From: Roseiarcus sp049513815
Lineage (GTDB): Bacteria > Pseudomonadota > Alphaproteobacteria > Rhizobiales > Beijerinckiaceae
NCBI GenBank assembly: GCA_049513815.1
Contig: JBEKVR010000014.1
Coordinates: 1-51,234, forward strand
Length of the DNA stretch: 51,234 nucleotides
Direction: 5' to 3'
Below, one piece after another: positions 9,246 through 16,969 of the stretch. The notes beneath the pieces are model-generated. The model had not been told where the DNA came from. It saw only the letters and a program-made list of their open reading frames with translations, and searched no databases. How positions within the stretch are numbered: the stretch's first letter is position 1; every line of letters begins with the position of its first letter. Position numbers and translations under genes: made by a program.

Positions 9246-9629
9246 TTGTCGATCAAGCGATACGGCGCCGGCGAAACCGGAGCGGGAAAGCAGGCCCTGC
9301 CCTTCGCGCGCGCGGTCGAAGCCGGGGGATGGCTTTACGTCTCCGGCCAGACGGCGATGGAGAACGGCGAAATCGTCGCCGGCGGGTTGGGCCCTCAGGC
9401 GCGCAAGGCGATCGACAACCTCGTCGCCATTCTCCACGAAGCGGGTTACGAACTGCGCGACGTCGTGCGGGTTGGGGTCTGGCTCGACGACCCGCGCGAT
9501 TTCGCGGCGTTCAACGCCATCTACGCGGAGTATTTCGGCGCCGAGCCCCCCGCCCGCGCTTGCGTCGAGTCGCGCATGATGGTCGACTGCAAGGTCGAAA
9601 TCGACTGCGTCGCCTACAGGGGAAAGTGA
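9246..9629 (+). CDS. RidA family enamine/imine deaminase
   Basis: The 127-residue protein is of normal length for RidA/YjgF proteins. Characteristic parts are the LYVSGQTAM-type region near residues 31-39 and the C-terminal ARACVESRMMVDCKVEIDCVA, in which the ESR arginine aligns with the family's substrate-binding Arg. RidA proteins hydrolyse reactive enamine/imine intermediates such as 2-aminoacrylate made by PLP dehydratases. That fits the lyase encoded at the other end of this cluster. It uses a TTG start preceded by GGAGAAG. It overlaps nothing and sits between the ATPase and the regulator. Confidence 0.9.
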   Translation: MSIKRYGAGETGAGKQALPFARAVEAGGWLYVSGQTAMENGEIVAGGLGPQARKAIDNLVAILHEAGYELRDVVRVGVWLDDPRDFAAFNAIYAEYFGAEPPARACVESRMMVDCKVEIDCVAYRGK

Positions 9630-9683
9630 TTGAACACGGCATGGAGACCCGCGGACGCCCCAGCGCAGCGCCGGAGGCCGCGT

Positions 9684-10487
9684 ATGGATGACTTATCGCG
9701 CGAGTCGACCAATCGCCGCGCCCGCGGTCTCGATCGCGCCTTCGAGATCCTGCAGCACCTGCGCCTGAAGCGACAGCCGCTGCGGCCCAACGAGATCGCC
9801 GCCGGCATCGGCGCTCCGCGCTCCTCGGTCTACGAACTCGTCAACCTGCTGCTGCGCCAGGGCGCCCTCGAATACCGCGGCGACGAGGGACGCGTCTTCC
9901 TCGGCCGTAAGCTCTACTTTTTCGGCGCCGCCTACGCCGAGCAGTTCGACCTGATGCGCGAGTGCGATCGGCTGTTGACCAAGCTCGCCGAGGAAACGCG
10001 CGAAACCGCGCAGATGTGCCTGCTCGAGGGCGACAAATACGTCGTCGCCCAGATGCGCGAGGGGGTGCGGCCTTTCCGCATCTCCTCCAATGTCGGCGAT
10101 CCTGTGCCGATCCCGTGGACCGCTTCGGGGCGGCTGCTGGTCTCGCATATGAGCGACGCCGAGATCCTGGCGCTGATCCCCGCCGAGGACTTTCGCCTGC
10201 CGAGCGGCCGAGGGCTCAAGCCGACGGACTTCATCGCCGAGGCGCGCGCGGCGGCGCAGTCCGGCTACGTCGCCTTCGACAGCGTCGTCGACACGTTCAC
10301 GCGCTGCTTTGCGACGCCCGTCTACCGCCCCGGCCGCGTCTGCGTCGCCACGCTCTGTCTGGTCACGCCGCGCGAAGATGGGGTCCGCAACGAAAAACGC
10401 TACCTCCACGCGCTCGCCGAATCGGCCAAAGACCTGTCGAGCCGCCTGGGATACGTCGAGGGCGAGGCGGCGGCCGACGCCCGCTGA
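9684..10487 (+). CDS. IclR family transcriptional regulator
   Basis: The 267-residue regulator has a winged helix-turn-helix at residues 14-75 (AFEILQHLRLKRQPLRPNEI, then a PRSSVYELVNLLL recognition helix). A GAF-like IclR effector domain follows, with signatures MREGVRPFRISSNVG and WTASGRLLVSHMS. I prefer the ATG at 9684, because GGAGG lies 8-10 bases upstream; an earlier TTG at 9630 would add an Arg/Pro-rich leader. It is the last gene of the transporter operon and probably controls the divergent lyase/transporter promoters in response to the amino acid or its product. Polarity of control is unknown. Confidence 0.9.
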   Translation: MDDLSRESTNRRARGLDRAFEILQHLRLKRQPLRPNEIAAGIGAPRSSVYELVNLLLRQGALEYRGDEGRVFLGRKLYFFGAAYAEQFDLMRECDRLLTKLAEETRETAQMCLLEGDKYVVAQMREGVRPFRISSNVGDPVPIPWTASGRLLVSHMSDAEILALIPAEDFRLPSGRGLKPTDFIAEARAAAQSGYVAFDSVVDTFTRCFATPVYRPGRVCVATLCLVTPREDGVRNEKRYLHALAESAKDLSSRLGYVEGEAAADAR

Positions 10488-10501
10488 TCGCCGCCGATCA
10501 G
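10484..10501. terminator. Symmetric hairpin containing both convergent stop codons
   Basis: CTGATCG (10484-10490) and CGATCAG (10495-10501) are perfect inverted repeats around CCGC. The iclR stop TGA lies in one arm, and the rlmE stop, on the other strand, in the opposite arm. There is no T-run on either side, so termination would have to be Rho-assisted or weak. It could instead protect both 3' ends. Confidence 0.45.
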
Positions 10502-11199
10502 TCTTGGCGCACGCCGCGGAAGCCGGTCGCCATCACGTAGAGCTCGGCGCTGTCGGCGCGGCTTGCCTTCGGCTTGAGGTGGCGCACGACGGCGAAGTCG
10601 CGCTTCAGCCGCGCCAGCAGTTCGCCCTCCGATCCGCCGTGGAGCACCTTGGCGACAAAGAAACCGCCCGGCGCCAGCACCGAGCTGGCGAAATCGGCGG
10701 CGAGCTCGGCGAGCCCGACGATGCGCAGATGATCGGTCTTGCGGTGGCCGGTGGCGTTGGCCGCCATATCCGACATCACCCCGTCGGCCAAACCGCCGAG
10801 CCGCGCCTTGAGCCGCTCGGGCGCGTCGGGCGCATGAAAGTCCATCAGCTCGAACTCGACGCCGACGACCGCGTCCATCGGCAGGATGTCGATCGCGACG
10901 ACCCGGCCCTTGCCCTCGGCCGCCTTGACCGCTTGCGCCGCCACCTGGCTCCAGCCGCCGGGCGCCGCGCCGAGATCGACGATGCGCTGTCCAGGGCGGA
11001 ATAAGCCGTACTTCTCCGCCATCTCGATCAGCTTGTAGGCGGCGCGCGAGCGATAGCCTTCGCGCTTGGCCTGCGCGACGTAGGGATCGTTGAGCTGACG
11101 CTCGAGCCAAAGGGTCGAGGCGAGCGAGCGTTTGCGCGCGGTGCGCACGCGCGTCTTCAGCGCCCGTCCGCCTTCGTGTCCCGAACTGCCGCCAGTCAT
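10498..11199 (-). CDS. rlmE: 23S rRNA (uridine-2'-O)-methyltransferase RlmE (FtsJ)
   Basis: Methylates U2552 of 23S rRNA (E. coli numbering) using S-adenosylmethionine. The chosen start gives 233 residues. The SAM site is clear as IVDLGAAPGGWSQVAAQA, preceded by the RlmE signature RSRAAYKLIEMAEKYGLF. The later DGVMSDMAANATGH region carries the catalytic Asp, and APGGFFVAKVLHGG the catalytic Lys. The ATG at 11199 overlaps the stop of the upstream phosphatase gene as ATGA, which supports this start over a longer one. Its N-terminal 30 residues are Gly/Arg-rich, as in many rhizobial homologues. Confidence 0.93.
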   Translation of the reverse strand: MTGGSSGHEGGRALKTRVRTARKRSLASTLWLERQLNDPYVAQAKREGYRSRAAYKLIEMAEKYGLFRPGQRIVDLGAAPGGWSQVAAQAVKAAEGKGRVVAIDILPMDAVVGVEFELMDFHAPDAPERLKARLGGLADGVMSDMAANATGHRKTDHLRIVGLAELAADFASSVLAPGGFFVAKVLHGGSEGELLARLKRDFAVVRHLKPKASRADSAELYVMATGFRGVRQD

Positions 11200-12317
11200 G
11201 CGAACGCCCCGCCGCGCGCCCGTGGCCACACCCGGTCGGCGCGCATCATCTGCATCAGCATGCCCTCGCGCAGGCCCCGGTCGGCGATGCGGATGCGCTG
11301 GGCGGGAAAATGGCCGCGGATCGCTTCGAGAATGGCGCAGCCGGCGAGCACCAGATCGGCGCGCTCGGCGCCGATGCAGGCGTTGGCGGCGCGCTCGGCG
11401 TAGGTCATCGCCCGCAAGCGGGTGACGGTCGCGTCCACTTCGTTACTGGTCAGCCACAGCCCGTCGACCGCGCGCCGGTCGTAGCGCGGCAGGTTGAGAT
11501 GGACGCCGGCGATCGTCGTCACCGTGCCCGAGGTGCCGAGGAGGTGGAAGCGGCCGCAGCGCTCGCGGCCGGCGACCTGCGCAGCGAACGGCGCGAGCGC
11601 TTCGGCGACGAAATGCGTCATCGCCGCGAAAGCTTCCGGCGTGACCTCGTCGCCGCCGAATTTCTCGGCCAGAGTGACGACCCCGAGCCGTAGCGACTCC
11701 CACGACTGCAACCGGCGAACGGCGACGCCGTCGCGCGCGCCGCGGTCGAGCCAGATGATCTCCGACGAACCGCCGCCGATGTCGAACAGTAGGATCGACT
11801 GGGCCTCGCGGTCGGCGAGTTCGCTGCAACCGGCGACCGCCAGCGTCGCCTCCGTCTCGCGGTCGACGATCTCCAGCTTGAGGTCAAGCCGTTCGCGCAC
11901 CCGTTCGAGGAACTCGACGCCGTTTTCCGCGGCGCGGCAGGCTTCGGTGGCGATCAGCCGCGCCCGCATCACCCCGCGCGCCGCCATCTTGTCGCGACAG
12001 ACCCGCAACGCGTCGAGCGTGCGCTCGATCGCGGCTTCGCTGAGCCGACCGCTATGGGAAAGGCCCTCGCCGAGGCGCACCACGCGAGAGAAGGCGTCAA
12101 TGACGCGAAAGCCGTCCGCGGTCGGACGCGCCACCAACAGGCGGCAATTGTTCGTACCCAGATCCAGCGCGGCATAGGGGCCGCGAGGCGCGCCGCGATC
12201 CCGCGCCGATCGCCCGAAGCGCGCAGCGCCATTCCCGGCGCGCGCTGTATCTGGGCTCAACTGCGATTGAGCCAAAAACGACTCCCTGCGCCCTGGCGCG
12301 GAAAGCGCCCTGGACAC
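11196..12317 (-). CDS. Ppx/GppA phosphatase family protein
   Basis: The open frame has 373 residues. The ASKHA-fold ATP-binding segment YAALDLGTNNCRLLVARP starts near residue 48, and the second phosphate loop ILLFDIGGGSSEIIW lies near residue 170. This matches exopolyphosphatase / guanosine-pentaphosphate phosphohydrolases, which remove terminal phosphates from polyphosphate or pppGpp. It is shorter than E. coli Ppx and lacks its C-terminal domains, as is usual for alphaproteobacterial copies. The true start is uncertain, and the first roughly 45 residues look disordered. It is translationally coupled to rlmE by an ATGA overlap. Confidence 0.88.
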   Translation of the reverse strand: MSRALSAPGRRESFLAQSQLSPDTARAGNGAARFGRSARDRGAPRGPYAALDLGTNNCRLLVARPTADGFRVIDAFSRVVRLGEGLSHSGRLSEAAIERTLDALRVCRDKMAARGVMRARLIATEACRAAENGVEFLERVRERLDLKLEIVDRETEATLAVAGCSELADREAQSILLFDIGGGSSEIIWLDRGARDGVAVRRLQSWESLRLGVVTLAEKFGGDEVTPEAFAAMTHFVAEALAPFAAQVAGRERCGRFHLLGTSGTVTTIAGVHLNLPRYDRRAVDGLWLTSNEVDATVTRLRAMTYAERAANACIGAERADLVLAGCAILEAIRGHFPAQRIRIADRGLREGMLMQMMRADRVWPRARGGAFA

Positions 12318-12388
12318 GGTTTCGTCGCCGACTGTAGCAAGACTCGGCCAGGATGCAACGCGACCCAGCGTCCGGGGCCGCGCCGAGG

Positions 12389-12865
12389 TCAGGGTTTGAA
12401 AAAGGCGTGGCGCACCTTATCGCCGGTCCTCAGGCCAATCTGAGCGGCGACTCCGCCGTTGAGTTCGAGCACCGCCGCGCACGGACCGCCCGATGGGATC
12501 GCCGTCTCCGACAACGGCTCGGCGCGATGGACGATCCGCATCACCGCGCCGTTGCGGGCGATGAAGACCATGTCGAGCGGGATGTAAGTGTTCTTCATCC
12601 AGAAGGCGACCGGGTCGTCGCGCTCGAATTCGAACAGCATGCCGCGATCCATCGGCATGAAGCGGCGATCCATCAGCCCTCGCTCCTGCGTCGCCGGCGT
12701 CGCGGCGATCTCGACCGAAAAGGCGTGGTCGCCGGTCTGTGTGCTGATGGTTAACGGCTCAAGCGGGTCGGCGAGCGCCGGCGCCACGAAAGTCGCGGCG
12801 ACGGCCCAGGCGAGCGCCGCGGCGAACACGGTCGCGACGCGGCTCAGCCGCAAGCGCCGCCTCAT
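12389..12865 (-). CDS. DUF192 domain secreted protein
   Basis: The 158-residue protein has a signal peptide (MRRRLRLSR, a hydrophobic Ala-rich core, cleavage around ALA-DP near residue 33). The mature part is a DUF192 domain with typical motifs ERGLMDRRFMPMDRGMLF and FWMKNTYIPLDMVFI, and the conserved ending AQIGLRTGDKV. The molecular role of this family is not established. It probably acts in the periplasm or outside. Its start lies about 30 bases from the stop of the cold-shock gene, so the two may be co-transcribed, with the cold-shock gene first. The pairing of a CSD protein with DUF192 is common in Rhizobiales. Confidence 0.85.
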   Translation of the reverse strand: MRRRLRLSRVATVFAAALAWAVAATFVAPALADPLEPLTISTQTGDHAFSVEIAATPATQERGLMDRRFMPMDRGMLFEFERDDPVAFWMKNTYIPLDMVFIARNGAVMRIVHRAEPLSETAIPSGGPCAAVLELNGGVAAQIGLRTGDKVRHAFFKP

Positions 12866-12896
12866 GGCGCCGCCCCCGGTTCGGTCGGCGCCAAGA

Positions 12897-13463
12897 TCAA
12901 TGTGACGAATGTCCGCGGCCGCCGTCGAGCGGCCGCACTTCGGCGGCGAGCAGCCCCTTCGGGCCAGGCCCGAAGCGCGCGAGCATCGTGTCGCCTGGCT
13001 GCGGGTCGGCGAAGCCGTAGCGCCGCAGCGTCTCCATATGGACGAAGATGTCCTCGGTGCCCTCGCCGCGGGTCAGGAAGCCGAAGCCGCGCGCACGGTT
13101 GAACCATTTGACGACGACGATCTCGAAACCGCCGACATTGGTCGCCTGCGCGCGCAGGCGCGTCGGCGGCAATTGCGCCGCCTGCGCGCCTTCGCCCGGC
13201 GTCACCGACAGCACGCGAAAGACCTGCATGCCCTTGTCGCGTCGCTGCGCCTCGGCCACCACGCGCGCGCCTTCGTAGATCGTCAGGAAACCGTCGCGCC
13301 GCAGCACGGTCACATGGATCAGCACATCGCCTTCGCCGCTGTCCGGGATGATGAATCCGTAGCCCTTCGAGACGTCGAACCATTTGACCCGCCCGGCGAT
13401 TTCGACCAGGCCGACAGGTCGTTCCTCAGGCGAAGCAGCGCTCTCGACAGGGAACGCTGACAT
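12897..13463 (-). CDS. Cold-shock protein with two CSD domains
   Basis: About 188 residues with two nucleic-acid-binding cold-shock domains. Domain 1 has VKWFDVSKGYGFI (RNP1) and DVLIHVTVL (RNP2). Domain 2 has VKWFNRARGFGFLTRGEGTE and DIFVHMETL. Such double-CSD proteins bind single-stranded RNA or DNA and are typical of alphaproteobacteria. I chose the ATG at 13463; a GTG at 13499 in the same frame would add 12 residues and cannot be excluded. A second double-CSD protein is encoded at 21091 with a different linker. The gene precedes the DUF192 gene on the same strand. Confidence 0.9.
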   Translation of the reverse strand: MSAFPVESAASPEERPVGLVEIAGRVKWFDVSKGYGFIIPDSGEGDVLIHVTVLRRDGFLTIYEGARVVAEAQRRDKGMQVFRVLSVTPGEGAQAAQLPPTRLRAQATNVGGFEIVVVKWFNRARGFGFLTRGEGTEDIFVHMETLRRYGFADPQPGDTMLARFGPGPKGLLAAEVRPLDGGRGHSSH

Positions 13464-13747
13464 ACTCTTGAAAGCCTCTTCGCTCACGTTGGCCCCCACC
13501 GACGCATGCGCCGACTCGGTCGCCGCACCCGAGACCGACTCGCGTCACCGACGAAGGGAACGGTCCGCCAGACACCGCTTCGTCAGCGCGAAGATCGCGC
13601 GAGTGATTCTCCATTGTGAAGATACCAAAACGGCGAGAGCGGCCTAGCGAAATCGCGCGGCCGCTCCCGAACGTTGTGGATAGGCGCCGATGCTTGTAAC
13701 GGCGCGTCAAGAATGTTTCGCCCCTTGGCGGGCAGTCGCGCGCGCGA

Positions 13748-14149
13748 CTACTCCGTCTCTTCTTCCGGTTCGGGCGGCGGCGCCATGCCTTCGAGACCGC
13801 GCAGGAGGTCCTCTTCGGTCATGCGATCGAACTGCGCCTCGGCGCCGGCGCCGGCGTCGGCTTCGGCCGGCGCGGCGGTATGAATCATCGGCGGCGCCGC
13901 TTCGGCCTCCGGCTCGTCGACTTCGACGTGCTTCTGCAGCGCGTGGATGAGATCTTCCTTGAGATCGTCGGGCGACAACTTGCTGTCGGCGATCTCGCGC
14001 AACGCGACGACGGGGTTCTTGTCGTTGTCGCGCGCCACATGGATCTGGGCGCCCGATGAAACCGCGCGGGCGCGATGGCTGGCCAACAGGACGAGGTCGA
14101 AGCGATTCTCGACCTTGTCGATGCAGTCTTCGACGGTGACGCGAGCCAT
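13748..14149 (-). CDS. rpoZ: RNA polymerase omega subunit
   Basis: The 133-residue protein starts MARVTVEDCIDKVENRFDLV and continues with the SHRARAVSSGA motif and NPVVALREIADSKLS, a textbook RpoZ N-terminal 70 residues. It helps assemble and stabilise RNA polymerase through the beta' subunit. The acidic, Pro/Ala-rich C-terminal tail is longer than in E. coli and usual in Rhizobiales. No spoT/rsh gene adjoins it on this side. The 3' end faces the cold-shock gene on the same strand across about 250 non-coding bases. Confidence 0.96.
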   Translation of the reverse strand: MARVTVEDCIDKVENRFDLVLLASHRARAVSSGAQIHVARDNDKNPVVALREIADSKLSPDDLKEDLIHALQKHVEVDEPEAEAAPPMIHTAAPAEADAGAGAEAQFDRMTEEDLLRGLEGMAPPPEPEEETE

Positions 14150-14321
14150 AGCTGCTCCTGGAATGGGTACAGGACTGTGGGGGTTTGGCCGCTCCTACAC
14201 CGGCAGAGGCGGCGAAGCAAGCTTTTCGCCCGGGTCAGAGGCGCGGCGACCCGGTTTTGCGCCCCCGACCCGCAGGTCCGTCGCCGAAGTTTCCGTCGCC
14301 CGGGCCCCGCCGAAATGCAAA

Positions 14322-14341
14322 GCGGCGCCTCGCGGCGCCGC
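14322..14341 (-). terminator. Candidate terminator hairpin after the small secreted protein gene
   Basis: GCGGCGCC and GGCGCCGC form perfect 8-bp arms around TCGC. Read on the minus strand, the hairpin is followed by TTTGCATTTC. It lies just beyond the stop of the gene at 14368-14694 and before rpoZ, so it may end that transcript. The T-run is weak. Confidence 0.5.
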
Positions 14342-14367
14342 CTCGTCGACGACAGAAGCTCGGTCGC

Positions 14368-14694
14368 TCAGAACTCGAACAGCGGCTCGGGCCGGCCGGG
14401 CGGATTGAAGCGGGTCGGCAGAGTATCGAAGCCGCGGTTGCCGAACGTCGACCCCAGTTCGCCAAGCGAAGCGGGCGCAGTGTCGGTCAAGTAGCGGTTG
14501 CCAGTGCCAATCTCGCCATACGAGGCCCCCGTGCCGGGGTCCAGATAAGAGCGCGCGTGGACGACGATGTCGCCGGGACGGACTGCCGCGTAATGCATGT
14601 GACGGTGATGACGGACCGTCTGCGCGTCGGCGGCCGAAACGACGGCGGCGAGCGCCAGCGCGGCGGCTAGACCTGTGATCAGCGAACGAACCAT
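14368..14694 (-). CDS. Small secreted protein of unknown function
   Basis: A 108-residue protein starting at the ATG at 14694, which gives a clear signal peptide (MVRSL, hydrophobic Ala/Leu core, cleavage near SAADA-QT). The mature part begins with a His-rich segment (VRHHRHMHYAAVRPGD) and then a Gly/Thr/Asn-rich tail with repeated short turns. I do not recognise a domain. The His cluster could bind metal, but that is only suggested by composition. It stands alone between rpoZ and the cysteine desulfurase gene. Confidence 0.65.
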   Translation of the reverse strand: MVRSLITGLAAALALAAVVSAADAQTVRHHRHMHYAAVRPGDIVVHARSYLDPGTGASYGEIGTGNRYLTDTAPASLGELGSTFGNRGFDTLPTRFNPPGRPEPLFEF

Positions 14695-14802
14695 CGACGC
14701 CTCCTCATGCCGACAAGCGGCAAACCCGCTTGCGACTCCGGCTTGATCTATATGCATCGAGACGGCGGCGGTGCGCAACCGTTCTCGCCGCGCCGCGCCG
14801 GA

Positions 14803-15978
14803 TCAGGCGGCGCCGCGGCGCCGGCGCAGTCCCGCCAGCGCTTCGCCGAACGCGGCGACGAAGCGGTCGACGTCATCGTCGCGCGAAGCCCAGCCGAAGC
14901 TGACCCTGAGCGCGCCGGCGGCGAGCCCGGGCTCGACGCCCATGGCCGCCAGCACATGCGACGGCGTCACCTTGCCCGACGAACAGGCCGAGCCCGACGA
15001 CACGGCGACGCCGGCGAGATCGAGGGCGATCAGCAGCGTCGCGGCGGCGGCGCCCGGCGCGGCGAAAGCGAGGGTGTTGGGCAGGCGCGGCGCCGCCGCG
15101 CCGAACACGACCGCCTCCGGCGCGGTTTTGCGCAGACGCCGCTCCAGCCGATCCCGCAGCGCGGCCAGCCGTGTCGCCTCGCGCTCGGCCTCGGCGGCGG
15201 CAAGGCGCGCCGCGGCGCCGAAACCGGCGATCGCCGCGACGTTCTCGGTGCCGGCGCGTGCGCCGCGCTCCTGCCCGCCGCCGCGCAGCAGCGGCGCTTC
15301 GATCGAAAGGTCGGGACGCATCGCGATCAGCGCCCCCGCGCCCTTGGGACCGCCGAACTTGTGGGCCGAAAGGAAGACGAAGTCGGCGCCCGATGTCGCG
15401 GCGGCAAGACCGATCCGCCCAGGCAACTGCACGCCGTCGCAGACGACGATTCCGCCCGCCGCATGGACCAGCGCCGCCGCCTCGGCGACCGGCTGCAGCA
15501 CGCCGGTTTCGTTGTTGGCGCCTTGCAGCGCCAGCATCGGCGCGCCTTCGTCGCGCGCCAGGAGCTCGCCGAGCGCGTCGAGGTCGAGCCTGCCGTCGGG
15601 CTGCAGCGGCGCGATCGCGGTCGCCTCGGGCGCAAAGCGATGGCCGCGCAGGACGCAAGGATGTTCGCCCGCTGACATGATCAGACGTGTCAGCGGCGTC
15701 TTCCGCCCCGGCGCCGAGATCGCCGGCGTCAGCGCCAAATTGGCGGCTTCGGTGCCGCCGGAGACGAAGACGACCCCGCGCGGCTCGACCCCGGCGAGCG
15801 CGGCGACGGCGCGGCGCGCTTCTTCGACGATCGCCCGCGCCCGCCGCCCCTCGGCGTGGATCGAGGACGGGTTGCCGAGGACGTCGAGCGCCGCGAGCAT
15901 CGCCGCCCGCGCCTCGGGGCGCAGCGGCGCCGTGGCGTTGTAGTCGAGGTAGACGCGTGAAATCTCGGCGGAGGCCAT
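14803..15978 (-). CDS. Cysteine desulfurase (NifS/IscS family)
   Basis: A 391-residue PLP enzyme that takes sulfur from cysteine for Fe-S clusters, tRNA thiolation and related uses. It has the PLP-binding Lys207 in SAHKFGGPKGAG and the persulfide Cys332 in SSGSACSSGKV. The start MASAEISRVYLDYNATAPL matches the family N-terminus; upstream in-frame codons are not protein-like. The SGSACSSG loop is the long class I (IscS/NifS) type, not the SufS type. No iscU or suf genes are adjacent, so its Fe-S partner is encoded elsewhere. It is divergent from the hydrolase gene at 16260. Confidence 0.9.
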   Translation of the reverse strand: MASAEISRVYLDYNATAPLRPEARAAMLAALDVLGNPSSIHAEGRRARAIVEEARRAVAALAGVEPRGVVFVSGGTEAANLALTPAISAPGRKTPLTRLIMSAGEHPCVLRGHRFAPEATAIAPLQPDGRLDLDALGELLARDEGAPMLALQGANNETGVLQPVAEAAALVHAAGGIVVCDGVQLPGRIGLAAATSGADFVFLSAHKFGGPKGAGALIAMRPDLSIEAPLLRGGGQERGARAGTENVAAIAGFGAAARLAAAEAEREATRLAALRDRLERRLRKTAPEAVVFGAAAPRLPNTLAFAAPGAAAATLLIALDLAGVAVSSGSACSSGKVTPSHVLAAMGVEPGLAAGALRVSFGWASRDDDVDRFVAAFGEALAGLRRRRGAA

Positions 15979-16259
15979 GGCGGATCGCGTCCGAACTGTT
16001 GTTTCACCTTCCGTCGCGGACGGGCGCCCGGGAATGCGTTTTATCCTTGCAATTGAGGGGGCGGGGCGTGCTATGTGGCCGCTTCCGCGCGGGTCTCGAG
16101 CGATCGACACATAGGCGCGCGCCGAGTCCGCCGCAAGCTTCGCCGTCCCCGGCGCCTTTCGGGTCGAAGGCGGATTTTGGGCGAGGCGACCCCCCCTCCG
16201 GGGCTCGGCGGAAAGCCGTGCGGCGGCGCCGCGCGGAGACGAGTGGTTTTGGAGACGCA

Positions 16260-16964
16260 ATGCCTGAGGTCTTTTTCAACGGCCCCGCCGGACGGCTGGA
16301 AGGCCGCTTTCACCCCGCCAAGCAGCGTGGCGCGCCGATCGCGGTCGTGCTGCACCCGCACCCGCAGTTTGGCGGGACGATGAACAATCAGATCGTCTAC
16401 AACACCTATTACGCGTTCGCCGAACGCGGGTTCTCGGCGCTGCGCTTCAATTTTCGCGGCGTCGGCCGGTCGCAGGGCGCGTTCGACCACGGCCAGGGCG
16501 AACTCTCCGACGCGGCTTCCGCGCTCGACTGGGCGCAATCGATCAGTCCCGAGGCCCGCGCCTGCTGGATCGCCGGCGTCTCGTTCGGCTCGTGGATCGG
16601 CATGCAGCTCCTCATGCGGCGGCCGGAGATCGAAGGATTCATCTCGATCGCCCCGCCCGCCAACCGTTTCGACTTCAGTTTCCTCGCCCCCTGCCCCTCG
16701 TCCGGCCTGTTCGTTCACGGCGACAAGGATCGCGTCGCGCCGCTCAAAGAAGTGCAGGCGTTGATCGAGAAGCTGAAGACGCAGAAAGGCATCTCGATCG
16801 AGCACGCCGTGATCGCCAACGCCAATCACTTCTTCGAAGACTGCATGGAAGACTTGCAGGAGACGGTCGGCGCCTACCTCGACAAGCGCCTCGGCATGCC
16901 CCGCCACGCGCCCGCCCCGGCGCGAAAGGACCGCGCCAAGAGCTCGACCTCGGCCAAGGGATAA
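16260..16964 (+). CDS. Alpha/beta hydrolase (DienelactoneHydrolase-like/CocE-type small hydrolase)
   Basis: The 234-residue cytoplasmic protein begins MPEVFFNGPAGRLEGRFHP and contains AVVLHPHPQFGGTMNNQIVY, FNFRGVGRSQG and the nucleophile elbow GVSFGSWIG. A late Asp and His (HGDKDRVAPL and NANHFF) complete a triad. This protein type is highly conserved in Rhizobiales, but its substrate is not known. The C-terminus is Pro/Ala/Lys-rich. Ribonuclease D follows after five bases, so the two are probably translated from one message. Confidence 0.85.
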   Translation: MPEVFFNGPAGRLEGRFHPAKQRGAPIAVVLHPHPQFGGTMNNQIVYNTYYAFAERGFSALRFNFRGVGRSQGAFDHGQGELSDAASALDWAQSISPEARACWIAGVSFGSWIGMQLLMRRPEIEGFISIAPPANRFDFSFLAPCPSSGLFVHGDKDRVAPLKEVQALIEKLKTQKGISIEHAVIANANHFFEDCMEDLQETVGAYLDKRLGMPRHAPAPARKDRAKSSTSAKG

Positions 16965-16969
16965 GGCCG

